Source of the DNA: Azorinus chamasolen
Lineage: Eukaryota; Mollusca; Bivalvia; Cardiida; Solecurtidae
Assembly: GCA_963576725.1 (NCBI GenBank)
Contig: OY755241.1
Coordinates: 3,848,062 to 3,912,061 of the forward strand
Length of the DNA stretch: 64,000 nucleotides
Direction of reading: 5' to 3'
Positions 31,971 to 44,430 of the stretch are shown one piece after another. Each line of letters opens with the position of its first letter. Position 1 is the first letter of the stretch. The notes below the pieces were generated by a model that searched no databases, was not told where the DNA came from, and saw only the letters and a program-made list of their open reading frames with translations. A program made the translations under genes and the position numbers.

Positions 31971-33860
31971 TAATTACAAAGCAGCAAGAGTATCCAGGGT
32001 AGTTTTACGGAAATGCATACACTCCTTGATATATTTACCTGTATATTATTTTTTCCTGTTTGTCGTTGACATAAAAGCGTTAAATGTGTTAACAGAAGGC
32101 CAATGAACATTACCAAAATATTTTCTACGAATTTCTGTGTATTTGGGCCACACAGTAGGAAATGATACTCACTTTCAACAAGATTATGATAACAAAGTTT
32201 ACAGAATCTGTTTTCTCTTAATGTTCCACTAAAACGTCCAGATTCAATCTCAAGAGTATGAGAGCTTAATCTAAAACGAGAAAATATTTTGCGCAGCTCA
32301 TCATTCGTAATTATATTTAGATATTCTTCGAAGCAAAAACCGTTTTTAAATCTACAATACGTACTTAATTTGGTCATCGAGTTAATTGAACCATTCCAAT
32401 CTTGAATAAACTGGTCTCTTCGACGCATCTTTATTAGTGGTACATAATTAGTATCAGCATCAAAATTTAACCGTACATTAGTAAGTCCAAGATGATCAAT
32501 AATAGAATTAATTCTTTTGGCGCAGCAAGTACTTTTTACATTATTGCATTGATCAATAAAAAAACTTCGTACATCGGTGAACAATTTTTACTTTTTATCT
32601 TACACCAGAACTTAAGTGCCCGTTCTTTACATAAAAGCGTCAATGGGAACCTTCCTAATTCACCATACACGGCTGAGTTAGGTGTTTGTTTTTTAACACC
32701 AAGTACATATTTACAGAATTTTAGGTGCAACTTATCAACTTCTTTCAAATCATAAACACCCCAAACCTCAGTCCCGTATAATAAAATTGGAACAACCAAA
32801 CTATCGAACAGCGCAAGTTTTGTCTTGACATCAAAATGAATTTTGTCGAAAAGATATAAAAGACTTGAATAGGCCTTTAGAGCCTGATCATGCAAACACT
32901 TTACAGCATTCGTGAAAGTTCCAACGTGATTAAATGTGATGCCTAAATTTGTAAATGTGTTTACTATTTCTACTTGTTCTCCATGTATGTAAAACTCAAT
33001 ATTATGATTACTTCTACGTTTTTCGAATATTATAACCTTTGTTTTTGAGACATTTATTGTTAGACCCCATTTAACAGAGTATTGGTAAATGTTATCAATT
33101 TGTGACTGCAAACTAATAGGATCTGTAGTGATCAGAACAATATCGTCAGCAAAAAGAATTAGGTATTTTGATAATAATTCAAAATCCTTATCAGTTAATG
33201 ATTGAAAATCAAGGTTATCAACAATGTCATTTAGGAAAAAGAGAAATAAAATGGGTGATAACGGTTCACCTTGCTTTAAACCTATCGTGACGTCAAAGAA
33301 TTCAGATATATTACAATCTGATAGTTTAATACACGACTGCACACTGCTATACATACACTTTTCACCTCCTTTCAGAATTTATCATGTTTAACATTTTACA
33401 ATTAATGCCTGACTGAATTAATTTATACCGGTATAACGGTATCAAAAGCCCTCTGGTAGTCTATAAAAATGCACCACAATTTAGACTGCTTAGCTAAAAC
33501 TTTCTGTATGATACAATGGAGAAGAAATATTGCGTCAGTTGTAGATCGATTATCACGAAATCCAAATTGGCAATCTGGAAACAAGTTATTTTTCTCACTC
33601 CATTTATTCAGGCGGTTTCGCAATATCAAAGAGAATATCTTAGATGTAATATTTACTAGTTATACCCCTATAATTTGATGGATCCAGTTTGTCACCTTTT
33701 TATATATAGGAACAACAGCCCCTGTGGGCCAACCATCTGGATATATGCAAGAATCAAAAATATAATTGAAAATAGTGCAGAGAAACGGAGCAATAAAGGG
33801 TTTCGCATCCATAAAGAAGTCCGCTACATTATTGTCTAAGTCACATAGTAGGGGACAAAA
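31971..33860 (-). pseudogene. LINE ORF2: reverse transcriptase and C-terminus
   Basis: The order is: upstream palm (FFMDAKPFIAPFLCTIFNYI), CQFGFRDNRSTTDAIFLLHC, FIDYQRAFDTV, GLKQGEPLSPILFLFFLNDI, FADDIVLITTDP, thumb with LGITFNH and GTEVWGVYD, then a C-terminal CKLCYHNLVESEYHFLLC zinc-type motif. FADD is retained. Frameshifts separate 33629-33423, 33354-32536 and 32584-31868. Confidence 0.85.
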
Positions 33861-34689
33861 AGCCTGATTTTTGCCGATTTTGTTACCTGATTTACAATAA
33901 CTCCATATTTTACATATGTTAACTTAACACCTTACCTAACATTTTTAGAAGGGTGGCAGAACATTCCCAAAAACATTCTGGTGGAAATCGTGGTTTCCAT
34001 AGCAACAAGCTTTAAAATGATATACAGAATTTAAAAAGACTGCCAGTTTGCTTATGGATGTAGATATGTCCCCATTGTTTTTTTTCTTTGGAAATGAGAG
34101 ATGGCTAGTGTTGATTTGAAACTAAATTAAAATAGATTTTTCCTTAATGACTGGTTGCCATGGTAATAACATTTCATTTTGCCCAATTTTTCACTTTTTC
34201 GGAAACGAATCCTTATTGCTTTTCTTAATGTCTAAGTAATCAATTATTGTAAGACCTTGCTATTTACTTACAAAATTACGCAAATATTATGTTAACATTC
34301 TGGGACACAGATCTGGTTGCCATGGCAACCAAAATATTCTTAAAATAATATGAAATTTATTTGTGGTTCTAAATTGACATTTTCTAGTGAATTATAAAGT
34401 TAGCCTACATTTTCTTTTTACAGCATGTTTGCCTTACTATTCGTATAAAGTATTGGTGTGGTCTTCCATGTGATTGTATTTGGAAAAAAATTGTTTACAA
34501 ATTAACTGTAAAATATCCTTTGTTACCATAGCAAACGGCTATAAAAGAACTATTTTTAGTGATTTTGCACAATATTTCCGAATTATTTACAATATTTATC
34601 AAGTTATTTCCATCATTGTATCAAACAAACAAGTAGATTCAAGAAGACTGTCCATTTCTAGCTTACCTGACACAAAGTGCTAAGGTGAG

Positions 34690-35660
34690 CTATTGAGATC
34701 ATCGTGTGTCGGTCGTCAGGCATCGTCCATTGTGTGGCGTCCGTCGTCAACATTTTTTTTCAAGTGACATCCCCTCTAAAACTATATTGTCAAATGTAAT
34801 GAAACTTTCCAAGGATGGTCTTTGGGTGATTCTCTGTCAAAAAAAGCTAAAATAGTTTGGATCCATGTAGAACTCTGGTTGCCATGGCAACCAAAAGAAA
34901 AATCTTTAAACCTCTTCTTCTCCAAAACCGATTGTCAGGTTTCAAAATGATTTGATGGGAATAATCATTAGGTGAATTTCTTCTTAAGTAGCTTAAATCA
35001 TGACAATATCTAAAACAACATGGCTGCTAGGGATGGGGCCTGTTTGTCTGTATAGAAAACATTGCAAATTTTTAAATCTCTTCACCAAAACCAATGGACT
35101 GACTTCAGAATAATTTGATGGGAATAATCATTAGGTAACCACCAATCAAAATAGCTAAAATGGTTTGAATCCATGCGGAACTCTGGTTGCCATGATAACC
35201 AAAAGAAAACAAAATTTAAATCTCTTCTTCCACTTTCAGAATATATGTACTTCGCAACAACAGGTGTTAAGTGTTAGTGTGGCGGTCGTAAAACGTCGAC
35301 TTCATTCTCAGTGCTGTTATACTTACTGGTCATCCGGGATCATTAGTTTTTATGCTATTAGTTTCGAAAATTGAATACTGCTTAAGCCGGTGCTAGGGGG
35401 CGTGAGTAGTGTTTTAATAGCACTTTTAATAACTACTCATGAACAGACTCATTAAACCGAGTCTGCAGTTTTCTCCTTTCGCATTACTACTTTTGCGATC
35501 GAAGAATCTCCCAGAATATATTTCTTCTACAAACTGATGGTCAGATTTCAAAATAACTTGATGGGAATAATCATTAGGTGATCCTCTACCAAAATAGCTG
35601 AAACAGTGACAGCATTTGGTACTCATGTCTGAATTGCCAAACTGATTTTCCATCACCATC
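34690..35660. repeat. about 130-200 bp degenerate tandem repeat
   Basis: AGGTGAGCTATTGAGATCAT opens it. TTTGATGGGAATAATCATTAGG occurs at about 34957, 35113 and (as CTTGATGGGAATAATCATTA) 35559, with CTCTGGTTGCCATGGCAACC between. The frames there are not genes. Confidence 0.7.
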
Positions 35661-35896
35661 ATTGTTTGTTGGCAAGTCCACCCTCACACATTGTGGACAG
35701 ACACAAAAGGGATTTCAGGAGCTTACACTGTGCGCAAGCAAAACCAATTGAAGCTCGTGTACGAACCGATTCATTGCTCAGCTAGCTGTCAAGTATTCGT
35801 GTGATATTTGAACACACGAAACTTATGGAAATACTTAAATTTTCAATAGTTATGAGGTGTTTAAGTCAGCATTAAAATGACATGGACACCATATGT

Positions 35897-36500
35897 AATT
35901 ATACCCCCACTTCTAAAGAAGTGGTGCTATATTGGAATCGCGCATGTCCGTTTGTCTGTCCGTTCTTCCATCCGGAACATTACTCTTAAAGTATTATAGG
36001 CACAGATTTGAAACTTTATATGTGGATAGAGGATGATGAGATGATGTGCAGTCAATAAGGATTGTACATGTAACTTTAAATTCATTTTTTGAGGGAGTTA
36101 TTCCCCTTAATTACTTTTCGTCCGGAGCAGAACTTGTCAAGTATTGTAGGAACAACTGTGAAATTTAATGTATGTATAGAGGGTGATGAAATGATGTGCA
36201 GTCAACAAGGGTTGTAACTCTAAATTCATTTTCGAGGGAGTTATTCCCCTTAGTTACTTTCCAGAAGCATAACCTCTCAAGTATTGTAGGCACAACTGTG
36301 AAACTTTATATATGGTTAGAGGGTGATAAGAGGCTGTGCCGTCAACAAGGGCTATAATTCTAAATTCAATTTTGAGGGATTTATTCCCCTTTGTTACTTT
36401 TCATAAGCAATGTAAGTGGATGAAAGGATTATCGGAGGTATTGCCTCTTGTATTGTAGTCAGTGGATCTTGTGACAAGGTGGCTGGCGGGGGTATAATCA
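35897..36500. mobile_element. repeat element with ATTATACCCCC ends
   Basis: ATTATACCCCCACTTC and the mirrored GGCGGGGGTATAAT bracket about four 130-bp units (TCAAGTATTGTAGGCACAAC ... GAGGGTGATGAGATGATGTG). Confidence 0.6.
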
Positions 36501-36839
36501 CCTTCAGTGATAGCTCTAGTTGTATTTGGCCACAATAAACTTCGCGATATTCAATGAATGAATATGACTACCGATACATTATGTATCATTTTGACAGTGG
36601 TTTGCTTATTTGGTTTGAAATCAATTTCGTTCTTGGTGTTTCAAAACAGAGATGATTTTAGAAAAAAATTAAATCAAGCTTACTTTTCAATGTAAACGTT
36701 TAGTTCCCATATGCTGTAAAAGACAGTTATTGTTGTACTTTTTCAAATAAAATACATTCTACTGACATATTTTGTGACAAATGTAATGTGTATACATGCT
36801 GTAAATAATGTCTGTGGTATACACACGTTGTGCTTTAAA

Positions 36840-37380
36840 AACAACAAGATCTGTTTGTGAAACACAAAGTCCCCGATATTACGCTTGGTTTTGATGTATG
36901 ACCTTTACCTTAGTAGGTCACCTCTAAAATGCTCGCCTCCATAAGTTGCACATGCATGCCAAGTTTGAAGGATTCATGTTGAAGACGACAAAATCATTAC
37001 CAATCTAAATTTAACCCGTAATTTGACACTTGACCATAATGTATGACATTGTCACCCCTAAAACGTTCGCCTCTATAACTTGCAAATGCATGCAAAGGTT
37101 GAGGGATATATGTTGAATGGTGACAAATTTATCGCCAATCTAAAGTTGACCAGTAATTTGACATTTGACCTTGATGTATGAACTTGACCTTGATAGGTCA
37201 CCCCTAAATGTGTTTAACTCTAAAAGTTGCATATGCCCTAAGTTTGAAGTATGTATGTACAATAGCTACAGCATTATCGCCAACGTTATAGTTGGGAACA
37301 AAACAACCAACAGACCAACAAACAGACAATGAAAAAATCATTATGCCCCCTCTTTGATGGGGGTGGGGGCATAAAAATGC
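36840..37380. mobile_element. dispersed repeat ending in GGGGGCAT
   Basis: ACAAGATCTGTTTGTGAAAC ACAAAGTCCCC at the left, ATGCCCCCTCTTTGATGGGG GTGGGGGCAT at the right, about 115-bp internal units (TGACCTTGATGTATGA, AGTTGCATATGC). A form very common in bivalve genomes (from memory). Confidence 0.55.
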
Positions 37381-37663
37381 CACTATTAAGATATTGATTA
37401 CAGGTGCCCTGTTATTGTCACAATTGTGAATGTATGTGATGATGATTTTGATTGTCTGAAAATATGTCGGTGAAAGTGGTTTTGAATGGCGGTGATAATG
37501 CTTTTTAAATCATTTGTGATATTTAACGTCATGATTACAGCAATATTGTGATAAAAATGTGCTTAGTCATAGTTGTTAATGGATTTGACAAAAAAAAACC
37601 CCACATAGTTGATATTTCTGAGAAAATTATGATCATTTGTATGTTAACAAGACGCAATCTAAC

Positions 37664-37988
37664 TATAAAAAAGTAAAAGTACCTAGTTAATAGTTATAGT
37701 CTACTTTCAGTCCGAATGACCGCTCAGCCGACTGTACATTTACTCCCCTGGTCATCGAGTCATTCGCCTACAATATTGAGCACTGCTAACATATGGCGCA
37801 ATCATGCAGCCGCAGTACCGGCTAGTGACCCTCACGGGTATTCATTTAACCCTTGGGTGGAAAGGAGGTTCGGGTGGGAGACACTGAAAAGCGTCTCTGA
37901 TATTTCCGGGATTTGATTTGACTTGATTTGAACCCCGGACCTCCGGACTGATAGTCAAGCGCGTTACCACTAGACCACCGCACGCCAC
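37664..37988 (-). mobile_element. tRNA-derived SINE, copy 1
   Basis: Minus strand: TGCGGTGGTCTAGTGGTAAC (A box), GGTCCGGGGTTCAAATC (B box), then a body ending CTAGGTACTTTTACTTT. Near-identical copies are at 53606-53915 and 63643-63950. A short TTGATTTGACTTGAT stutter sits beside the B box. Confidence 0.85.
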
Positions 37989-38139
37989 AAAATGTCAACT
38001 ATGATGATATTATTTAAATGCTGAAAGAGAAATTCTTGACATAATTCTTTATAAGGTACAATTTATTGATTTAAAAGAATTTATCATTTAACTGATGTGT
38101 ATAACCATTATATTTATTTCTCTTCCTCGATTTGCGAAA

Positions 38140-38960
38140 GTTTCAGGTTAGGTTAGGTTAGGAAAATAGTTCTCAAGTTTTACCTTTGACCTTCCAATGA
38201 CCTTGATTTTATGTACCACGTCCTTGGTAGAGGATATTATCTTAGTATGTTGTATGTGCACAGTAATTACAATATGCATCACATAGGTAAAATAAAAATA
38301 ATGAAATACAAAAAAAGTACAAATTTGACATTTGACTTCTCAAATGTAACTTTTAATCTCTACTTGTGACCTTGACATTGACAATATGTACCAAAGTCCT
38401 TGGTAGAGGATATTGACTTAGTACGGTGTATGTACACATTTATTACAAAACATACATCACATGCATAGAAAAATGTACTGAAATTACAAGAAAAAGTACA
38501 TATTTGACCTTTGACTTCTTAAATGTGACATTTGACCTCTACTTGCGACCTTGACATTGGCAGTATGTAACAAAGTCCTTGGTAGAGGATATTGTTTTAG
38601 TATGTTGATCTTGTACAGTTATTATAAATACATGTCACATATGTAAAACAATTGGACTTCAACATTCACAATTTAGTAAAAAATGGCGTTCGACTTCTAA
38701 AATGTGACCTTTGACCTCTACTTGTGACATTGACCTTGACAAACTTATAAAACTCGTGATCAAGGGTACCTCCTTTTTTAAATGAATATCTGTGCCAAGT
38801 TTTACTCAAATATATCAATGTTAATGTAAAGTTGTTGAACGAAAAGGTCTTGAAACGGAGAAAAAAACCTAAAATTTGACCTTTGACCCCCAATCGTGAC
38901 ATTGACCTAAAAGGGAGTCAATTGAAACTTATATTTTTAACATTGCCATGATATTAGTCA
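38140..38960. repeat. about 190-bp tandem repeat, 3-4 units
   Basis: TTTGACCTCTACTTGTGACC then TTGACATTGACAATATGTAC and AAGTCCTTGGTAGAGGATAT recur near 38170, 38350, 38530 and 38705. Confidence 0.7.
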
Positions 38961-39205
38961 TTTAATTATAAAGTTATATTAAAATCCTTTCATCAGTTGA
39001 AGAGATATGACGAGATATTTGTGTATGGTATTTATTTTATTTCTACGACAAAGCCGTTGTCATGGAAACTCAAATTTTAGTGCTTTATAATTGTACCACA
39101 ATGATGCCACCCTTCTTATTTAAATTGTTAAGTCATAATCTTTTTTATCTGAAAGTATCCTGTCATTGTAAACCAGGTAACAAAATTTCGAAAAATGTCC
39201 CCTAC

Positions 39206-40600
39206 TAACAGCTTTTGTGTCGTTTTAAAGAAGAAATGACTTTTTCTATTTCATCGAGAGTAATACGTGAATCTAAATCATTAATATGAAGATCAGTGTC
39301 AACATCGTCATCAAAATTATCAGATATATTTGAATGAGGAGTGGCAGATGATGACAGATTAGAGAAATATTGAGCAAATGCATGCATTTCAATATTATTT
39401 TCAGATGTTTTAGATTTTCTGAATTTTTTAATGTATTTCCAGAATTTTCTAGGTGACGATTTTTGTAGATTGCGCATCTTTACTTTTTCCTTGTTGTAAT
39501 ATTTGAATTTAGCACGGCGTTTAACTTTATTGTATGATGCTCTATTAGACAAAAATAACAGTTTATTGTCATCATTTGGGTTACTATAGAAACATCTCTT
39601 AGAGTCACAAAATACCTTTTTTGAAAGTCTGCATTCATCATTAAACCATTTGCAATTACGTTTAACTGTACTCGTTTTACTTGTTGAGAGTGTCTTTCCA
39701 AAATATTTTAATGACAATTCATAGATTAGAGCAGACAATTGTGACATATAAAGATTAAAGTCTATTTCACTTGTAACAAGTTTATCAGTGAGCTCATCAA
39801 ACAATGGTTTATTGCTGTACAAATTATTCAAAAACTCTTGGGATTTGGACGAATCCCTAATACTAGTTTGTCATAACAACCGTATTTTCGGATAGTAATT
39901 GCCTATTATAAACAAGGTTGAATGATAGTGAACAATGGTCGGAGAGTTCCGACAACTCAGAAACTGCAAAATTATTTACAAAGTTAAACACAATCGGGTC
40001 ACAAATCACATAGTCTACTAAACTGCACACTGGCCTGTTTCTTAGCTTACCGTGATATGTACAACTACCACTATCATGACGTCCATTGCAAATAATTACA
40101 CTATTCTCTTTACACAAATTTAACAAGTTAATACCGTAATTCTTTACCGTATTGTCTTGATTTTTACGCTCAGTAAAAGAGTCATGCAGATCAGGACCAG
40201 ACGGTAAATCTACGAAACTATTTAAATTGATGTCGGGGATATAATCAGGTAAATCACCCGTGCGTGAATTCAAATAACCAGTCAAATAAACAATGCCTAT
40301 ATATCACTATAGTTTCTAATATCTGCAGACAGACACTCGAAAAAGTCATAATCATAGAGTGGAGAGTTAATGTTTCTGTACAAGTTTGAATCTTCCGGGG
40401 AATATATGATAAACAGAAAAACATTGTTGTTTAAAGACTTAGATAGTTTAAACCACACTATACCATTTTCATGCAGACGAACGAGCTCAAGGTACGGACT
40501 AAAACACCTGCGGAAGTATACAATCACACCGCCGCTATCACGCTTCGCTTTACTATTGTACCGTGGGCGAGGGCAGTTATAACAATTATAACCATCAATT
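39206..40600 (-). pseudogene. LINE ORF2: endonuclease and linker
   Basis: APE-type endonuclease signatures are readable: YFRRCFSPYLELV, FIIYSPEDSNLY, GYLNSRTGD (from GDFNSR-type motif), CSLVDYVICDP and ELSDHCSLSFNL. A linker follows (KRNCKWFNDECRLSKKVFCD, SPRKFWKYIKKF), ending SSLKRHKSC at the insertion. Frames are split at about 40290 and 39850. Confidence 0.8.
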
Positions 40601-40749
40601 GAGATGTTGTTTAATTTGGAATGCCAGGTTTAAGAAAATAGTAAAATATCAAATTTTGACACATAATCTATAAAGCTGATGTCATCTAATTTCGATTTTA
40701 TACCCTGCACATTCCAAACTAAAAATGAAAGCTGCTCATAATTGCATCT

Positions 40750-41484
40750 CTAACTAAATCCGGTATACATTTTACACTCTATGTAAAGCTTGTCATATGA
40801 TATATATGCATCTTTCTCAGCATCACGGGCATTTTGCATAGCGCCAAATAGAGCCTTGCGCCTGTCTTGAATTGTCTTTGGGTATTGCTCCGTAACACGG
40901 TAACCGGTATCTTTGAGCTTTTCTGACGCACGCTTTTTCACTAACATGCTGTCGGGATAATGGTTAAATTTCACGACTATGGGCCTTTTCCTTTCACGAT
41001 TAAATTTGCCAATTCTGTGTGCCCGTTCAATCTTGATTGAAGCATGTGGATCGGCGATCTTCAATGTGTTTTGGCAGAAGTCTAATACAGATTTAACACA
41101 GCTTTCACCCTGCCTTTCCTCGGACGAATTACACTCCGGAAACCCCAAGAAAAGAAGATTGTCACGCATAGAACGTGACTGAATGTCCAACATATCCTCA
41201 TTAAGTTTATGAATCCTGCTGCATTCGTTCGAAAACTTATCGATTTGCTTTTGGCCACGTTTCAGATCCTGATCAATTTTGGATTGGGCAGACTGAATGT
41301 CATCAAGAGTTTGAGAGTCATATGCTCGGCTATGTTCGATCTGGCTCAATTTCTCTTTGGTGCCAGTAGAAGCTGACTCTAGGTTCGAAATGCGGGTATT
41401 CATTGAAGCCATATTTTGGGACAGTGTTGATAACTGATTTTCGATAGAGTCTAATTTCCCCAATTTGTGATTTATAATGAACAA
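40750..41484 (-). pseudogene. LINE ORF1 protein, L1/Tx1-like
   Basis: A 244-codon open frame has an N-terminal coiled coil (LGKLDSIENQLSTLSQNMAS, heptad-like to about residue 100), then RSMRDNLLFLGFPE (start of the RRM-like domain), ERAHRIGKFNRERKRPIVVK and a C-terminal domain. This is the order of L1-type ORF1 RNA-binding proteins. The true N-terminus seems lost: sequence upstream of 41484 shows no extension. Confidence 0.8.
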
Positions 41485-41648
41485 AAGTATCCAGCCACAT
41501 TACAGAACAGAACGGATATTTTATTCAAGACTTATACATAATGTATATCGTCTAGTTTACATATTACATCATATTAATAACACGTGAATATTTACAGGCA
41601 AAAGAAAATATACAAAATAAAAGTTTCAGATTGGTTTTACGACGGTAT

Positions 41649-41845
41649 TTAACCCTTCGCTTGCTATTCACGTCAATATACCTACCTGTAAATAGTGAAG
41701 ACCCAGATGAGACATCAGGGTCTACACTATTTACAAGTTGATTGTGCAACCAATGCACCCCACAGCAGTGATTGCACAGCGATACAATTGTACACAGTGA
41801 AGTATATGTAATTATGCAACAGGGCATGGGTAAAGCAAAGGTGTC
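41649..41845. mobile_element. family I MITE, truncated
   Basis: TTAA, CCCTTCGCTTGCTATTCACG; palindrome shortened to GACCCAGATGAGACATCAGG; right part ends at GGGCATGGGTAAAG without GGG TTAA. Confidence 0.7.
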
Positions 41846-42347
41846 CGACGCATGCTTGGACTCACCCATGGAACCCCCCCCACCCCCAAAATAATTAAAA
41901 TAAAAATGTGACCGAAGTATGTTAAACTAGCCTAAAACTATCTATTTGAAACTTAAACCACTCCAAAAAACAAGAATACACGACCCGGAAAAAATTCCTT
42001 TCGGGTCTATATATGTATTGAAAGGTACCTAACTACGTCAGATCAGCGGCGGAAAATACAACAGTCATGTTTTTCAAAGTCTTACAGCAAAGCCAATTCA
42101 ACACCGATTTCAATCATTTTGGTCTTGATCCGTTCCAAATTCCATTTGCTAAGCGGCACAGTTAGTGCTTTCCTTAAATATTGCTCCGTCTTGTCGCTGC
42201 AAGACCGCGAATTTGAAAATACGCTAGAGCGAAACGATGTGACTCCCGCCAGGATGCATAGAAGTATATAGGGGGGTCTGTATTCGTTAAACTTTTCAAC
42301 AAAAACGCAAATTATGGTGAAACACATTCGAAAAACATTCAACTCAC

Positions 42348-42521
42348 CGCAGTTAAAATGGTGCTGGCTATTTCCAGTCTGCTACGGGACGCCAGTTTTC
42401 TTTCTCCAACTTTCGGTTTGAACGGAGGTGGGCCATTTCGCTGTTGCCCGGAAGTAGTAGTCAATTTGCATATCGAATAGTTTATGAGCCGGGTCACAGC
42501 AAAATGGTCGCATCCGTTCAA
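42348..42521 (-). CDS. possible first exon, unknown product
   Basis: The minus strand has an ATG at 42521 and an open frame of 58 codons (MNGCDHFAVTRLINYSI ... ERKLASRSRLEIASTILTA) ending at a consensus GTGAGT donor (42347-42342). The surroundings (42060-42530) are non-repetitive and G+C richer than the mosaic around them. No domain is recognised and no downstream exon was found. On the other strand a 40-codon frame also starts with ATG (42356). Treat as a hint only. Confidence 0.2.
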
Positions 42522-42531
42522 GAGGAAAGTT

Positions 42532-42636
42532 GGAGGAGCGTTCTGTATTACTTTTCACCTTGCTTTAAGCAGCCACCTGCCTTTAACACAAAATACTTGA
42601 TGTAATTTAGTGGCCGTTATAGAGAGGTTTTACTGT
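42532..42636. mobile_element. half family C MITE, broken at apex
   Basis: Starts at GGAGCGTTCTGTATTAC, the exact centre of the palindrome, and runs through the right half to GGTTTTACTG TA. The left half is absent. Confidence 0.8.
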
Positions 42637-42819
42637 ACATTTCAAACAGATACACGTACTCTCCGTGTTTGTGTAACATGCTTTGTTTATACCCTTATTC
42701 GACACATTTTCCACCAGCACGTGGTAGGAGTTCTTGCAGTCAATGTAAAATAAGTAAAGTTTAAACTTTCGAGGAGTGTAGTCAGTTGCCAGGGTCGCGT
42801 GTTCGAGTCCGATTGGCTA

Positions 42820-43295
42820 AAATGCTGCTGCTGCTGCTGATGATGATAATGATGATGATGACGATGATGATTATGATGATGATATTTATTTTTATATTGA
42901 CTTGAGGAACAAAAATATACAGAGCACTCAATGGTGCGGATGTTGGCTTACGCGATCAAAAATGTGGGAGGAAACCGGAGTACCCGGAAAATATCCACGA
43001 GGCTGGACCGGCGATCATTGTTCCGTTTCCGTACTCCACGGGGTCCCGAGCTTATACAGATTTTGAAACGAACTCCGTGCTCAAGATTCAATACTTACTG
43101 AAACTGACTATTTCTATTAAGTGAAACTTGTTCAGCGGTTAGCTGTTAACAGTTCGAATAAATAATCAAGCCGTTTCCATCCACTCCAACGTTTAACAGC
43201 CTCTGAAGATTCTGAGAATTGGGGGCAGGATTCGAACCTTGAGCTAAATTGTGAAACGCAATTGCGCTTACCACCGCGCCACCCATGGGCGCTAT
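42820..43295 (-). mobile_element. second SINE type with tRNA-like head and (ATC)n tail
   Basis: Minus strand: TGGCGCGGTGGTAAGCGCAA and AAGGTTCGAATCCTGCCC (boxes A and B) near 43285-43215. A conserved-looking core TCCGGGTACTCCGGTTTCC TCCCAC follows near 42985, then a trinucleotide tail (CATCATCAT..., CAGCAGCAG) at 42825-42885. Confidence 0.65.
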
Positions 43296-43900
43296 CGATT
43301 CGTTTTGTGGTGAGTAGTGATGATAACTTGCAATGGTGCGAATGGCAAATATACAATGATAATCCTATATACTATTAACTAATTAAACATTGTCAGCTAG
43401 GAAACTCAACCTGTTACATACATGTATGTGATTCTAATGTCAACCCCCATATCGGACACTCACATTTGTAACACAGTTTACCTGTTATGAATGTGATCAC
43501 ATTCGTAACATATCAGTTACAAACGTGATCCGTTACAGATGTGGTCTAACAGAGCTACATTGTATCGGCGTGTACGTTGTCGAGTACATGTATTACAATT
43601 CGACCAACTGATAAATGTTTCATTCAAATATTCGTTCATGTTTCAAAAGGTTCAGATCAGGTGCGTGGCGGTGAAAAAGACGGTAGGGAGAGAACGAGGA
43701 TAGAATTTACTAATCACTTCCTGGCGGTAGCAGATATTTGTCTTGACGGCCCCTATTCTTGCATATTGATCTTCTCCTCATCAAGGAGCTTTCATTGTTC
43801 GAAGATATGAAATAAGAGATAGTAGTCTATAGGGATAGCAGTGAAAAAGAGGATTTGGAGAGAATTTACTAAGTACCTCCTCGTTGTAACAGACATGTGT
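43296..43900. other. no gene seen; inverted repeat at 43480-43550
   Basis: GTTATGAATGTGATCACATT CGTAAC is a 26-bp near palindrome, followed by diverged GTTACAAACGTGATCCGTTA. Nothing else recognised. Confidence 0.4.
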
Positions 43901-44430
43901 CTCGGTGGCCCCTACTTGCACCTCCAGAAGGATCTAAACGAGTAGAAAAAACTGCATTAAGCTACCACCTGTTATAGAGATGACATTAATGCTAATCTGA
44001 ACGTTCGATTTAGAATAAGAATTAAGATTTGTTACGGAGGGGCCTGATTAATGCAGGATAACAGTCGTACAGAAAACTCTTTTAGAAGCTTCCTGTGTGA
44101 CTTTCATCCTGCATTAAGCTGCCGCCTGTCATGCAGACCAGCATTGACTTCATGAGCATTGACTATCTATATTATTCCATAAGCAATTTGACAATATCTT
44201 GATCTAGGTCTACTACTGTTTGCAAATGTGTTAAACGATACAAACTATACGTAGCAAAACCTCTATAACAGAAATTTCAGTAAAGAAACAATATATATAT
44301 TTCGGCGAGTGGGTGCTTAATGTAGGATCCTTTGGGAGCTTTCTGCATCATTTTCATCCTGCATTAAGCTGCCAGCTGTCTTACAAACCGGCATTGACAC
44401 TAATTAGAGTGTCCGGTTTATAGCGTTTCT
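43900..44430. mobile_element. degraded family E copies
   Basis: Three stretches with ATGCAGGATAACAGTCGTAC ... CATCCTGCATTAAGCTGCC and a TTAGAAGCTT or TTGGGAGCTT tip, with weak CAAAACCTCTATAAC / CCGGTTTATAG ends. Confidence 0.5.

Larger units (their letters stand above)
33846..39207. mobile_element. 5.36-kb TIR element inserted in the LINE (TSD ACA)
   Basis: TAGTAGGGGACA...TTTTGTTACCTG at the left is mirrored by CCAGGTAACAAAATTT...TGTCCCCTACTA at the right. A further inverted match (AGAAGGGTGGCA..., TGGTTTCCATAGCAAC-like) extends the ends to roughly 150 bp. ACA flanks both sides (33843-33845, 39208-39210). Removing the element and one ACA rejoins the LINE frame as K-S-C-D-L-D-N-N. No transposase was found. 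The interior is filled with other repeats and a SINE. Confidence 0.75.
30462..41484 (-). mobile_element. degenerate LINE retrotransposon with two internal insertions
   Basis: Reading from high to low coordinates: ORF1 (41484-40750), endonuclease (about 40600-39863), linker (39831-39205), a 5.36-kb insertion (39207-33846), RT and C-terminus (about 33860-31975), a repeat insertion (about 31970-30678), then a 3' tail ending in AATAAAGTCTTTATT with an AT-rich end near 30462. The 5' end is missing or disrupted upstream of ORF1. Confidence 0.8.

Noticed and set aside
33846..33855. TA target duplication for the 5.36-kb element
   Set aside because: Removing a TA-type insert leaves the LINE frame broken (KSCYVT stop), whereas an ACA duplication restores it.
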